Source: Pegea sp. RAD2-039 (Eukaryota; Chordata; Thaliacea; Salpida; Salpidae). Taken from it: a stretch of 64,000 nucleotides of DNA. Numbering within the stretch: the stretch's first letter is position 1; each line of letters begins with the position of its first letter. The notes beneath the pieces are model-generated. The model saw nothing but the letters and a program-made list of their open reading frames with translations. It did no database searches and was not told the DNA's origin. Below are positions 1 through 10,394 of the stretch, one piece after another. The position numbers and the translations under genes are program-made. The stretch is from the NCBI GenBank assembly GCA_034620365.1, contig JAQGEQ010000079.1:434001-498000 (forward strand). Direction: 5' to 3'.

Positions 1-199
1 GTTGGTTTGCTTATGGGCTTACTAATCATATACTTGTGTTTAGATGTTATATATTTAATCTGCAGATAATAAATTGTTGAACTCTTAAAGCGAGTACAAC
101 ACATAGTAACTACAGAGAGCTAAAAGTCTCAAATACATCATAATTAATATAAAAAAAATCAGAACACAGCAAAGCATATTTAAGAATTACTAAAAAATA

Positions 200-1400
200 A
201 ACAAAGAAAATGTCAGTTTGCTACATGGCTGTTCAACAAAATTATTCAAACTTAATGTTAAGATAATTGATCTAATTCGCTATCGTAATAAAGTTGAGAA
301 GATTTCAAGCTGTGGTTGTCCTATTGAACAAGGCTATACAGGAGAGCTAAGATTTAACTTGAAGCGGATGTATGCATTGTGGAGTTTTAACAGTGTCTAG
401 ATATTCTCGGCTTCTATACTGTTGATGTAATCTTTGAGCCGAGATACACAAAAGTACCTTCTGCATCCTAAACGTTGCAATCATTGACGTGGATTGGCTG
501 TGGAACGTTATCACTTTAGATAAGAACTGTTGTCATTTTTAGACTGATTTTCATTCCGAAGCCTGTACAGGCTAATGAAAATCAGTCTATCAGCATCTGT
601 AGTTCTTTTGCTAAATGTAGAACATTTGCTGCGCCATCGGTAAAAAGCAGGTCAAGGATGTAGACCTTTTCTACCAAGTTCTTTGTCTTTAGACGTGATG
701 CATTGAAAAGACTTCCGTCAGCTCGCAAAAAGCGTTGGGGTACATCCCTGTTTTACTCTATTTTTTATGGTAAATGGTTCAGAGCAGCTTTCATCATACC
801 TTAGTGTTCTTGTGGAATGATTTCATCATATTAAAGAGGTTAGGTAGTCAGCTAAACCTTAGCAGTATTGAGAACAAACTTAATGATGAAGTCAAAAGCT
901 TTGATTAGATATACAAAGGCCTGTTTTGTTCTTTGCATCTTTTCTGTAGTTGCGCACAAAAGTTCATGTTTATTGTAGAGAAGTTCCATTTTATTCAGCG
1001 TACAGTTCATCACGGTGTTTTGTTGGGAGTAGAGAAGTGAAAAATGCTCAATGCACCAACCTTCTCTATTGTACAAGATTTCTTCTGTAGCAGATAGCAA
1101 GAGAATTGTTAGTCCGGTTGGACTCCTAACACCATCGTAAACAGATTTGGTGTCACCCTTTGCTACTACAGCTTGGGTCTTCGCGCTTTTGCGAAACCAA
1201 AACTCATTGGGACATTTTCTTGCAGCTCTGCAAAATGTCTTCCTAACTTCACGATAATTTCTTAGAGTTGTTAGGCTAGGTTCATAGATGCACTCGATGT
1301 TTCCGCTCAGCAAGGGGAAGCAACTTACCAATGTTTACTGCTACGAGTCTTCTTACTTTCACTTCACTACCGTAGAAATTAACCTATATTTTAGACCAAG
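200..1400 (-). mobile_element. Decayed non-LTR retrotransposon, reverse transcriptase part
   Basis: Read on the minus strand, this stretch resembles the reverse-transcriptase region of LINE-type elements of animals. The open part (852-1331) carries the linker before the RT domain, seen as KGDTKSVYDGV and later HFSLLYSQQNTV, which matches the family pattern of a 'gD..gmydgi' block followed by 'ehyseLYsreN'. Further 3' on the minus strand, but interrupted by stops, come LKTKNLVEKVYILDLLFTDG and then LIDxFSLACTGFGMKISL, corresponding to the palm region just around the FADD catalytic box, and finally a 'tYLGS' -like VYLGSKITS block near 430. The catalytic FADD is degenerate (FTDG) and there are many stops, so this is a fossil and not an active element. 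I see neither its 5' endonuclease domain nor a clear 3' tail. The exact clade is not resolved. Confidence 0.8.
541..588. repeat. Nested inverted repeat inside the RT relic
   Basis: A 15-bp arm (AGACTGATTTTCATT, 541-555) is perfectly inverted at 574-588, and the spacer contains the perfect 14-bp palindrome AGCCTGTACAGGCT. On the minus strand the segment lies in the reverse-transcriptase palm reading frame (IDxFSLACTGFGMKIS), so the symmetry may simply come from coding sequence. No function is claimed. Confidence 0.7.
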
Positions 1401-3261
1401 TCAAAGAAGTACTGGTGTCTGTTGATGATGTTGACGTGGCCATTAAAGTTAAGAATTGTAAAACTTGTTTCAGTACGCGCATAGCGATAGTTTCTAAGCG
1501 TGGTTTACGATGTTGTTTGTAAACTAATACAGGTTGTCAAATAGAATAGATACAGATCTTGACTAAATAACGATTTTTTAAGTATCTTTCTCAATATTTT
1601 AACCAAAGGATTCCCTTCTCGATTCCATCACTACATCAAAATCAATCTCATCTTTTAACTTTTTTTTAAAACAAGATCTAAGTAGTCTCTTCAACAACTG
1701 CTGGGCAACACTGCCATTTTTCTCACCTTCTTCTACTTCTTACATATAGGAATTTTTTATTTATAATTTACGTTTTATCTCTACAGTGTTTCTACTCTTT
1801 CTGTATTAATCTTCAATTGTGATACCTAAGACCTTCCAATCACCTCTTTGCTTGTAATATTTGGTTTTTGTCAGCTATAAGAGCTGTTGAATTTGCAACT
1901 CGCAGCCACGCGTTAAATTTGTTGACGGAAATGAAATCAAAGATAAGATTCATTTTCTTATCTTTGAGAATTACATTTGTCAAATTGTTGTCGTTGGAAG
2001 ACGAAAAAGGTTAGGTTACAAAAATATAAAAGATGTAGATCAAGATTGGAAACTGATGATGAGTAGACGAAGATCAAAAGATGAAGATTTCTACAGAAAG
2101 ATAAAAGAATAAGATTAAAAGATGAAGATTAGAATAGATACAAATCGAAAGATAAAGATTAAACAATTAATGAGAAGATTTAGTTAAGAAGATAAAGAAT
2201 AGAATATGAAAGCCAGAAGATAATGGCTAGTAGACGGAGATTAGAAGATAAAGAAGAGAAGATAAAATTAGAGGATAAAGATGAGAAGATAAGGATTCAA
2301 AAATAAGAGGATAAAGATGAGAAGATAAAGTATGACCCATACGCAGGTAGGAATGAAGTTTGGTTGTCAACTTCCTTTTATTAACTGCTTCAGTCTAAAA
2401 AACTTAGCCCAACAAATTTTTAACTCGTTTTTCAAAAAACTTCATTCCTAATAAAATATAAATCTTAAAAAAAACTCTCATTGGTTTTATATTAAAGCCG
2501 AATAATAAGATCAAAAATTATTCATCTCCTCGTGTTTAAACCTCAGAAATTAGTTCAAATATTCTTTACTTGCTGCGTAGGTGTGATACTAGTTTAAAGT
2601 TCAACACATTCTGTCGAAACCGCATTTTGATTTATTTGCAACGAGCTTAAAGATTAGGAATTGATATCAAAATCATAGAAATATAATTACTTAAAGTTCA
2701 AATTGAGATATTGTGCTTCAAGAAACAGCAGAAAAAATACGGCACAGCTTCTATTTACTTCGTGAAGTTATTTTCGACATTTGCATAAAAGTTGTGAGAC
2801 ACAGTCGAAAAAATACAATTTAATAGCCACCCAAATACTAGAAGATAAATAAATAGAAATCTGCAAAAGCACACCATATACAAGCATGATTTAAAATTAT
2901 ATTCATCAGTAAGACAAGATGGCTTTGTAGAAAGTTTGTTGGAACGATCTCATAGAAGAAGAGCTTTTAAAGCTAAAAATATCAAGTGAAGAACTAATAT
3001 TGACTCGTTTGATTGAACAGACACAAGAAAAAGTAAAGCTCAAGAAATTGCACAAACTCCCAATTTTGAAATTAATAATTAACAATAAAACCATCAAAAC
3101 TCAACACAGCACCTTACAAGTTTACACAGAAACAAAAACAAACAAAAACAACAGTTTGTAAAATTGCTACAACTAAAATCGAGATAAGAACTATTTAGTG
3201 CTTCGGCATCTAATAAAACTTCTTTGCAGAAGCATCTCTAGAAGTTCTGAAATAAATAAAA
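1401..3261. other. Intergenic, with degenerate AGAAGAT repeats
   Basis: I see no supportable gene. About 2040-2340 is purine-rich on the plus strand, built from degenerate copies of AGAAGATAAAGATTA. It is a relative of the cleaner 14-bp minisatellite inside the LMAN1 gene. The remainder is AT-rich. Short open frames here (such as 2906-3097 on the minus strand) look like composition artefacts. Confidence 0.5.
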
Positions 3262-5798
3262 TCAATTTTCGAAACTCTCAAGCAACTTAGATGGGACTGA
3301 CTTGATCACTTGATAAGTGATGAAGATGGTTATTTGAATAAGAACAACTAGGAGGAAGACAGATACAGATAAGCAGCTTGTTGGTGGGGGTGGCGGACAT
3401 TTCAAATCTTGTGGCTTCCTCTGTAGCAACAACGTGATGAAAGTTGGTAAATCAAGTTGAGTGTCACCTGTTTCGCTTGAACGTCTAATACGAGTGAAGC
3501 GATGTAGTCTAGTTGTTGTTGTGTCTTCTTCTGATCTTCATTAGAGATAGGAGAAGTGGAGGTAGATGGTTTAGAAAAGGTAGCTAGTTTGTTTCCTAAT
3601 TGCTCGATGCTTGAGTTCAAACCAAGATTCTGGTTGGTGATGGAAGTGACTGAACTCCTAAAAGAGCAGATGACAAAGATTTGAAGATTAAATAAAGATG
3701 GGAAGATAAGGATTAAATGGAAGATTAACAGATGAAGATATGATTAGATGAAGATATGATTAGATGAAGATGGAACTTACTTGAGGTCATTCAGTGAATT
3801 GATTGTGAGCTTCAAAGACTCCAAAACAGTCTGGATGTCAGATTTTGTTGAGTAATCAAGAGGAAGTGATGAAGATTTTTGAGATGTGTCCTGCTGATTC
3901 TTTATCAAATCCTCCATCTTCTTGATCGAAGAACTAACAATACCCAAATTAGATTAGGAAACAAGATGAAGATCATTACCTGACTAAAGATTTGATCTCA
4001 CTCTGTACATCTGAGATTGCTCTCAACTCCGGATTCTCTGATTGCTCCACAGAATCCACATAGTTGACCTCCCGACGCGCTCGGTCTGGATGATCCTCTC
4101 GAAACTTCTTAGCTTCATCCCGAAACTCTTTTATCTTCGATTGATACTCTTCTTCTTCTTCTTTAGAACTCTTTTGTTCTTCAACTGACTTCTTTTGAGA
4201 TGTAAAGATATAAAAAATGGGGCGGATGAGAATAAGGGCACCTCTGTATCCTGTAGACTAAACGTCGTGAACTTAATGACGTCATGATCATCAGCAAGTC
4301 CTCCAGTAGCAGCTGAAACTCCAAAATATTTGCCAGGAGCAATTTCAAGATCTTCGACAACTGCGCAGGGTTCAAAGTTGGCATCTTTGGAGTTTCCCGG
4401 ATGTAGTTCGACTCTTAAAGTCTTTTTCCAGTAAGTCAATCGAAGTTTCGATGGGAAAAGTCGATTTCTGAAATCGCGGGAGCATCCCCCGATCATCATA
4501 TCGCTTCCATCTCTACCAGAAGACATTTCATTCGGTGAAAAATTGACCAATTAGCTATTTACAAGTGATGAGTGTATGATTTACTCCCGTTGTTCATGAT
4601 GATCGAGATGAAGGGATTATTTTGCATCTGATCGTTGTCGTAGGAGTCCAAAAAGACTCCCAAACCTTTCCACATATCCATAGATCCGAATACAGGACCC
4701 CTGATGTTTGGTTGCTCCACAAACCAGATCGCCTGAGATGTTTGTTGTTTGTGAAGATGAAGATTAGAAGATGAAGATTAGAAGATGAAGATTAGAAGAT
4801 GAAGATTAGAAGATGAAGATTAGAAAATGAAGATTAGAAGATGAAGATTAGAAGATGAAGATTAGAAGATGAAGATTAGAAGATGAAGATTAGAAGATGA
4901 AGATTAGAAGATGAAGATTAGAAGATGAAGATTAGAAGATGAAGATTAGAAGATGAAGATTAGAAGATGAAGATTAGAAGATGAAGATTAGAAGATGAAG
5001 ATTAGAAGATGAAGATTAGAAGATGAAGATTAGAAGATGAAGATTAGAAGATGAAGATTAGAAGATGAAGATTAGAATATAAAGATTAGAAGATGAAGAT
5101 TAGAAGATGAAGATTAGAAGATAAAGATTAAAAGATGGAAATTAGAAGATGAGGATTAGAAGCTCACCATTCCATCAGCACCTATCTTGCTTCTTCCATG
5201 TATTCTCAACTCTACCTCCACACGCCAATTTTCACTTGTAAATGTGTTCTTGCTCCATACTCCTCCCGACTTATCCCTCAATGAAGGAGCAAGTCGAACT
5301 TGATCATCACCAACAACAACATCTAAAATAATTTGATAAAATATCATTAATTTGTCAAATCATTTATTTGAACAATTAAACAAATCTAAGTCATGATTTC
5401 AAAGCATATTTGCTTTTATGACATGTGAGGATATTTGCAACATTTTTGCAGCTGAGTTGTCATAACTTTTAAGAATTTATAAAAAAACCTAAAAGAAATT
5501 ATTTTCTTATTAAATTTGTTCATTTAATAAATATTGATACTAAAGTATCATAAAGTATATTAGAAATAAAAAATATCAAGAATAAATCTCTTTAACTAAA
5601 GATTAAAACGAAGTAGGAAAATAATTTTCAGAGAAAAATACCTCCATTAAAATTCCAAAAAGGTATTCCTTTAGACATGCCTGGCCCTTTAAAACTAAAT
5701 TTATATTCATGTCTTAAGCGGTATTCATCTGCTTTTATTGTTGTAGCACCAAAAATGAAACAAAACAAGTTAAAAATTAAAATAAATGAAAATTTCAT
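3262..5798 (-). CDS. LMAN1: ERGIC-53/LMAN1-type L-type lectin cargo receptor
   Basis: Eight minus-strand exons (5642-5798, 5168-5322, 4563-4732, 4242-4512, 3980-4191, 3781-3933, 3468-3657, 3262-3420) join in phase to a 488-residue protein; human ERGIC-53 has 510. It begins with a signal peptide (MKFSFILIFNLFCFIFGA). The L-type lectin domain follows, with EYKFSFKGPGMSKGIPFW, WRVEVELRIHGRSKIGADGM, CSRDFRNRLFPSKLRLTYW and the calcium/sugar-site signature GVSAATGGLADDHDV. Next come acidic, lysine- and glutamine-rich coiled-coil segments, a KCPPPPPTSC juxtamembrane block and one transmembrane helix (SVSVFLLVVLIQITIFIT). The family is a type I receptor that carries glycoproteins from ER to Golgi. 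Oddity: the cytoplasmic tail ends SVPSKLLESFEN, with neither the dilysine retrieval signal nor the two terminal phenylalanines (KKFF) of the vertebrate protein. Exon 4 contains a TGACGTCA word that encodes the DV of DDHDV. Confidence 0.95.
4752..5160. repeat. 14-bp minisatellite in LMAN1 intron
   Basis: Near-perfect tandem copies of GAAGATGAAGATTA fill most of the intron between LMAN1 exons 2 and 3. The unit is purine-only on the plus strand apart from the T positions and is open in several frames. A few copies carry single substitutions. Confidence 0.95.
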
Positions 5799-7270
5799 CT
5801 TAAAAACTTCCTAATAAAATTTAGCAATAAACTAAAAATGCTACACAAGCATTATTACTATATTCAGTAGACCGTAAAAACGTAAACGTCATCTTTTGAT
5901 TAGGTAATTTTCCCTAAACTAACCCAAATTGCTAAAGTAATATATTACTGTAACTCTTGACTTGTTTCAGTAACCTCAAAAAATTTATAAATATTTTTCA
6001 ACTATAGTATAGTATTATTAGTATTATATAGTATTATTTTATAGAACACAATTTTTTTAAAGATGATTGTTCTATAGATATCTATATCAAGTAACTTAAC
6101 GAATGATGCCAACAACGTTAAAGAAGTTGGCAGTTTTAGTAAATGAAATTATCTGAAACAGGTATGTCGAATCTTATTTTCATTCTGCTTTGAAACTGAA
6201 ATGAGAGCTATTTGAAAGTTAAGAAATATAATTTCTCAGAATTAAAATGGTTATTTCGTAGTTCTTTTATTTTTTAACAACTAATTAACTAGATGAGTTT
6301 TATCCTATATGAATACAGATAATCAGCGGAGAAGTCAGCAGAAGTCATCTTTGTTAATAATTTCAGCTTTATACTTGTACTGAGTAAATAACGAGCACTG
6401 CTTCATTTACCAGTTTTGAAAAGTTATTACCTCATCTTTAAAAAGCCTGTTCTTTTAGTGATTTTTCTGATGTTGTTACTGCCTTTTACTGAACTTTTAA
6501 CAAATAAAGAACACTTTTAAAGACCTCTTGTAATGTAAAAATACTTTTACTATTTCCTACACTTTAAAATGAATATATTGAGCAATGCACAACAGAATGT
6601 TTATCTGATAATAACGCACCATAAACTGTATTATAGAAGAGCGTTTCGTAAAGTTGAATTATCTGATTGCTTATGTAATTTTTGCTAATTAAATTACAAC
6701 AACAGCAAATATAATCTCATTTTTTTATCCCATCTTATCATTTTTATTCTAATAATCGTTCTTAATAATTTTTTGTAGATCGCAAAAATAATTTTCTTGT
6801 TGATTGTAATTATTTAACCGAGTTTTTGAGTTTGAATTAAAAAAATAAAATATATTTTTTAACTATCTTTAAATAGATTGCTGAAACATATAAAAGCTTT
6901 ATTATATTCTTTTTTATAAATTTTATAAATAAACTTTTTAATATTTTAAGTTCGGTAATTTTTTTCATTTATGTTGACCAATCAGATGGTTTTATTAATT
7001 GCTTTATGTATTAAATATTTTAATCAAGAGGTTTTTGTCGCTAGTCAAAGAATTTACTGCGTACTAAATATATGTATGAAATTTATTTGTTTCTTAATTG
7101 CAAAATTTGTCTTTTAGATTTTCGTTCGACTTTGTAGCTTTTACTTAAGCCAGTTTTACTTTTGGATTTGTCTTTGTTAATTTTTATTAGAAGCATTTTT
7201 GTAGTCACGTGTTTATATTTATAATTAGCAAATATAACATTTTTTACTATATTATTCGTAACTATTTTAA
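5799..7270. other. Intergenic, AT-rich
   Basis: This lies between the divergent start codons of LMAN1 (minus) and the orphan gene at 7271 (plus), so it should hold both promoters. I see no TATA-type element that I would defend, no TGACGTCA word and no repeat. Confidence 0.4.
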
Positions 7271-8542
7271 ATGGATGATGAAATATTCTCAAATTTAGGA
7301 TCTGAAGAAAGATGCCACACAATACCGTCTTCTATTTATAGTCTATCTACTTCTAAATTTAATATTTCAAGTGAAAAATATAAAAATGTCCACAATGAAA
7401 AATGTGGCTCAAAGAAAAAGAAGGTTTCATTTAATGAAAGTGTAACATCTTCAACAGGCCTACCCACAATCTTTACAGCTACTGCTTCAAATAAGTTTAA
7501 TCAACAAAGAACTCTTGTTTGCTGTTGTAAATCTGATAGTCACTTTAATGTAACGGATTTAATTAAAGCTTTTGTAGACCCAGGTAGTTTATCTTGGCTT
7601 TCTCCCTATATTGAAGGATTTAGTACAATAAATTTACCATCTAAGATTTTTACAGTCACTTTTAAGCCTGATGCTTTAGGTAATGTATCTACTTATTGTC
7701 TGACGTTTTATTACAATTTTTGTAATGGAGAACTAATTTTTAATTGTGAAGGACTACAATTTTATTTACAAGTCAAGTTATCAGACTCATTTTACACAAA
7801 GATTGTTTTATTTCCTGTACCAACTGACTGTTCAAATAATTTTCTAAGAAAAATTATTCATAAGAACAGATGGGGTAACTGCTTGTTAATTGTGAATCAT
7901 TTATATAAAGACTCACCTCACTTAAAGAATGGAGTTGTAGATATTTTTATTGATGAAGTCACTAAAGTGTCAATGCCACCTTTTATAATGTTCAATAAAA
8001 AAAGAATTTATATAAAACATCATTCTAAACATAGTTTAATGAATTCTAAAAATCTGAAAGACATTGAAAAACTGTTCAATCTTCAAAAGTCTCAATTGGA
8101 CCTAAATAATGATGGATCTAGAGATGGATTAAATGATGATGACAGTCTTTCATCTTTTAAAAGTTGTATTTCTACAGTAGATAGTAAACCAAATTATTCT
8201 GAAAATTCATATCTACATGAAAACCGCAGTGAAGGGCAACTTGAATGTAAATTTCCAAGTAATTCTACTTGTTACAGTCAGAAAAATATGAATATTTTGA
8301 ATGAAATTTTTGACAAATACTTTTTTAACAAACAATTAAAACTACAAAGAGAGAGTGAATTAAATTTGAAGAACAAGTCATTCACAAGTCAACAAAATGG
8401 AATACTAGATTGTTCTCTGGCTTCACAAAATAATTATATGGCAAGTGAAAATATTACTGTTTTGGATAATGAAGACAACGCAAAAGTAAAAAAACAATTT
8501 AAACAAAAGAAAAAGTTATGTGGATTTACTTTCCTTAAATAA
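7271..8542 (+). CDS. Intronless orphan protein, 423 residues
   Basis: A single uninterrupted open frame from the first ATG to a TAA, much longer than AT-rich chance frames around it. I do not recognise the family. Visible features: a basic patch KKKKVSFNESV near residue 50 containing a KVSF word of the RVxF type used to bind protein phosphatase 1; a folded-looking middle (about residues 75-240) with alternating hydrophobic stretches such as LPSKIFTVTFKP and DIFIDEVTKVSMPPFI; then a low-complexity Ser/Asn/Asp tail; and a very basic C-terminus (KKQFKQKKKLCGFTFLK). There are no signal peptide or membrane segments. Unlike its neighbours it has no introns and no TGACGTCA words, and its codons are strongly AT-rich. 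A retrogene origin, or a fast-evolving nuclear or germline protein, is possible; both are guesses. The PP1 docking idea rests on one short motif. Confidence 0.75.
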   Translation: MDDEIFSNLGSEERCHTIPSSIYSLSTSKFNISSEKYKNVHNEKCGSKKKKVSFNESVTSSTGLPTIFTATASNKFNQQRTLVCCCKSDSHFNVTDLIKAFVDPGSLSWLSPYIEGFSTINLPSKIFTVTFKPDALGNVSTYCLTFYYNFCNGELIFNCEGLQFYLQVKLSDSFYTKIVLFPVPTDCSNNFLRKIIHKNRWGNCLLIVNHLYKDSPHLKNGVVDIFIDEVTKVSMPPFIMFNKKRIYIKHHSKHSLMNSKNLKDIEKLFNLQKSQLDLNNDGSRDGLNDDDSLSSFKSCISTVDSKPNYSENSYLHENRSEGQLECKFPSNSTCYSQKNMNILNEIFDKYFFNKQLKLQRESELNLKNKSFTSQQNGILDCSLASQNNYMASENITVLDNEDNAKVKKQFKQKKKLCGFTFLK

Positions 8543-10394
8543 GTAAATGTCTAATTGATGTTTTATTTCTACAAAATCAGTTCTTAGCTGCTTCTGAATG
8601 TTAGAGGCATCTACTTAGATTAAAACAATTATTTTTAAGATCTTGGTTTTGAGTATCAAGTAAAAACTTGTGAAAAACTGAATGAGGTGACTTCATGTGA
8701 TTTTTAAAAATTGTCTCAATTTAGTGAAACTTTTCTTTAAAAAGTAACTTTTATCGGAATACTCACTTTTTTCATAAATCAGTCAATAATATGCTGATTA
8801 TTTTGATTCAAGGTATTACCGTTTTCAGGTTTTTATGATAAGTTGAGTAGCATTATTTTTAACTTGTAGAATTTGATTCAAACTTATTTGGTTCTGTTAC
8901 ACTAAAGACCCTGTGTGAGAAGAAAATTTTGGCTTACATTTCTACTTATTTGAATAAAAATAAAGGTATCAGTACTAAAAAATTGAGAACTTTTACATTT
9001 AACTTTTATATAAACCTTCACTTTATATTTAGACTTGATTAAAATTGTATCTTTTAGATACTCACTTAATATATAAGTCTGTAGTTTTCATTTAATTTGG
9101 TTGTAACCTTAATTGTACGTCCAAAGTAATTTAAATTTTCTTTTTTCAATTTTGTTAAGCTTTTATACTTATAAACTCTTTCACTGCTTTCACTAAATAA
9201 GGTTTTCTCTTAATTGAAGTTTCAGTTTAGTAAAGACTTCAATTGCTGTAAAAGATGTATATTCTTAATGTATGTCTGATAATTTTGATTTAATTCTTTT
9301 AGTGATTAGTCTTGATTACCTTCATTGTAATCAAATTTGTGAAAAGTATCTAAAAATAAAAAAATTGAGATTTTTATTCAACATTAAACCATTTTCTTCA
9401 ACTCACACTTTTCTTTATTCTAATTATTCAAATTAAAGTAGAAAAGAAAAGATACAAAATTACTAAAGAGAGGTAGATGCCAACGTTTTTAGACAACTAG
9501 CTCAGTGATGGACGTTTAGTGGTAGACTTGTTGCTTAAAATTGTAATATTTTTCGATAATTAAATTTGTGAAAACTATTTTGTTTCATTTGGTCATATAT
9601 TAAATCCTTGAAAAGTAACAGTTTTATTTGCTAAGTTTTTGATATTCATTTTTAATTTTTGTGAATCAATAAAACAACTCTTTATTTAGTCATTTGATTT
9701 TTTATTTGTGACCAACTTTTGTTTAACATCTAATTACCTTTAAATTTTAGTTTACACAAAATAGTTTGATTTTAGTTTTGTACTAAATTGATAAAACAGC
9801 TTTATATTTTATATATATGTTGATCATTTAAAGTTTTTTATATTTTCTGATGATAAATATTCTACTCAATAACGTCTACTTCTGAAAAATTAAAAGATTT
9901 ATTCAAAATAAATCTTTGTGTGAAGACTTGTTTGAAATGTTTAAAAAATTGTGTTGTTAAAATCAAGTTATTATAAATTTAAATAAAAAATTTGCTAACT
10001 TGAATATGATATCTATAAATTTAGTTTATTTTTAATAATTTATTAGATCAGATGTTTAATTATTTTTAAACATTTTTTATTGTATATTATTAATTATTTG
10101 TTCATCCAGTTTGATAGTTATTCTTTATCATTACTGATATTTAATAATAATTTTGATTAATTATTCTTAATAGGATATAATTTTTTGATTCATTATTTGA
10201 AAATTGAATATTAAATAAAACTGATTTCATGAAAAATTTTCATTTAAATAGTTTTTATAGAATTTATGTTTTTTAAAAATAATCCAAAAAACTTAGAGTT
10301 AAATTTTCTGCTAGATATTATAAAAGTAGAATTTAGTTAAATCAAAAGAAATTATTTCTCATTTGTAAACTTATTATGAATTTAAAGATTTATT
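8543..10394. other. Intergenic, AT-rich
   Basis: This holds the 3' flank of the orphan gene and the 5' flank of the NKRF-like gene. It is T/A-rich with no supportable exon, repeat array or RNA gene. Confidence 0.4.

Noticed and set aside
541..588. Hairpin as a transcription terminator or regulatory RNA
   Set aside because: It lies in the reading frame of the retrotransposon palm domain and is explained by that origin. No other evidence of function.
852..1331. 159-residue minus-strand open frame as a host gene
   Set aside because: Its sequence matches the linker preceding the reverse-transcriptase domain of LINE elements, and the RT domain follows in broken frames. It is therefore part of a dead retrotransposon.
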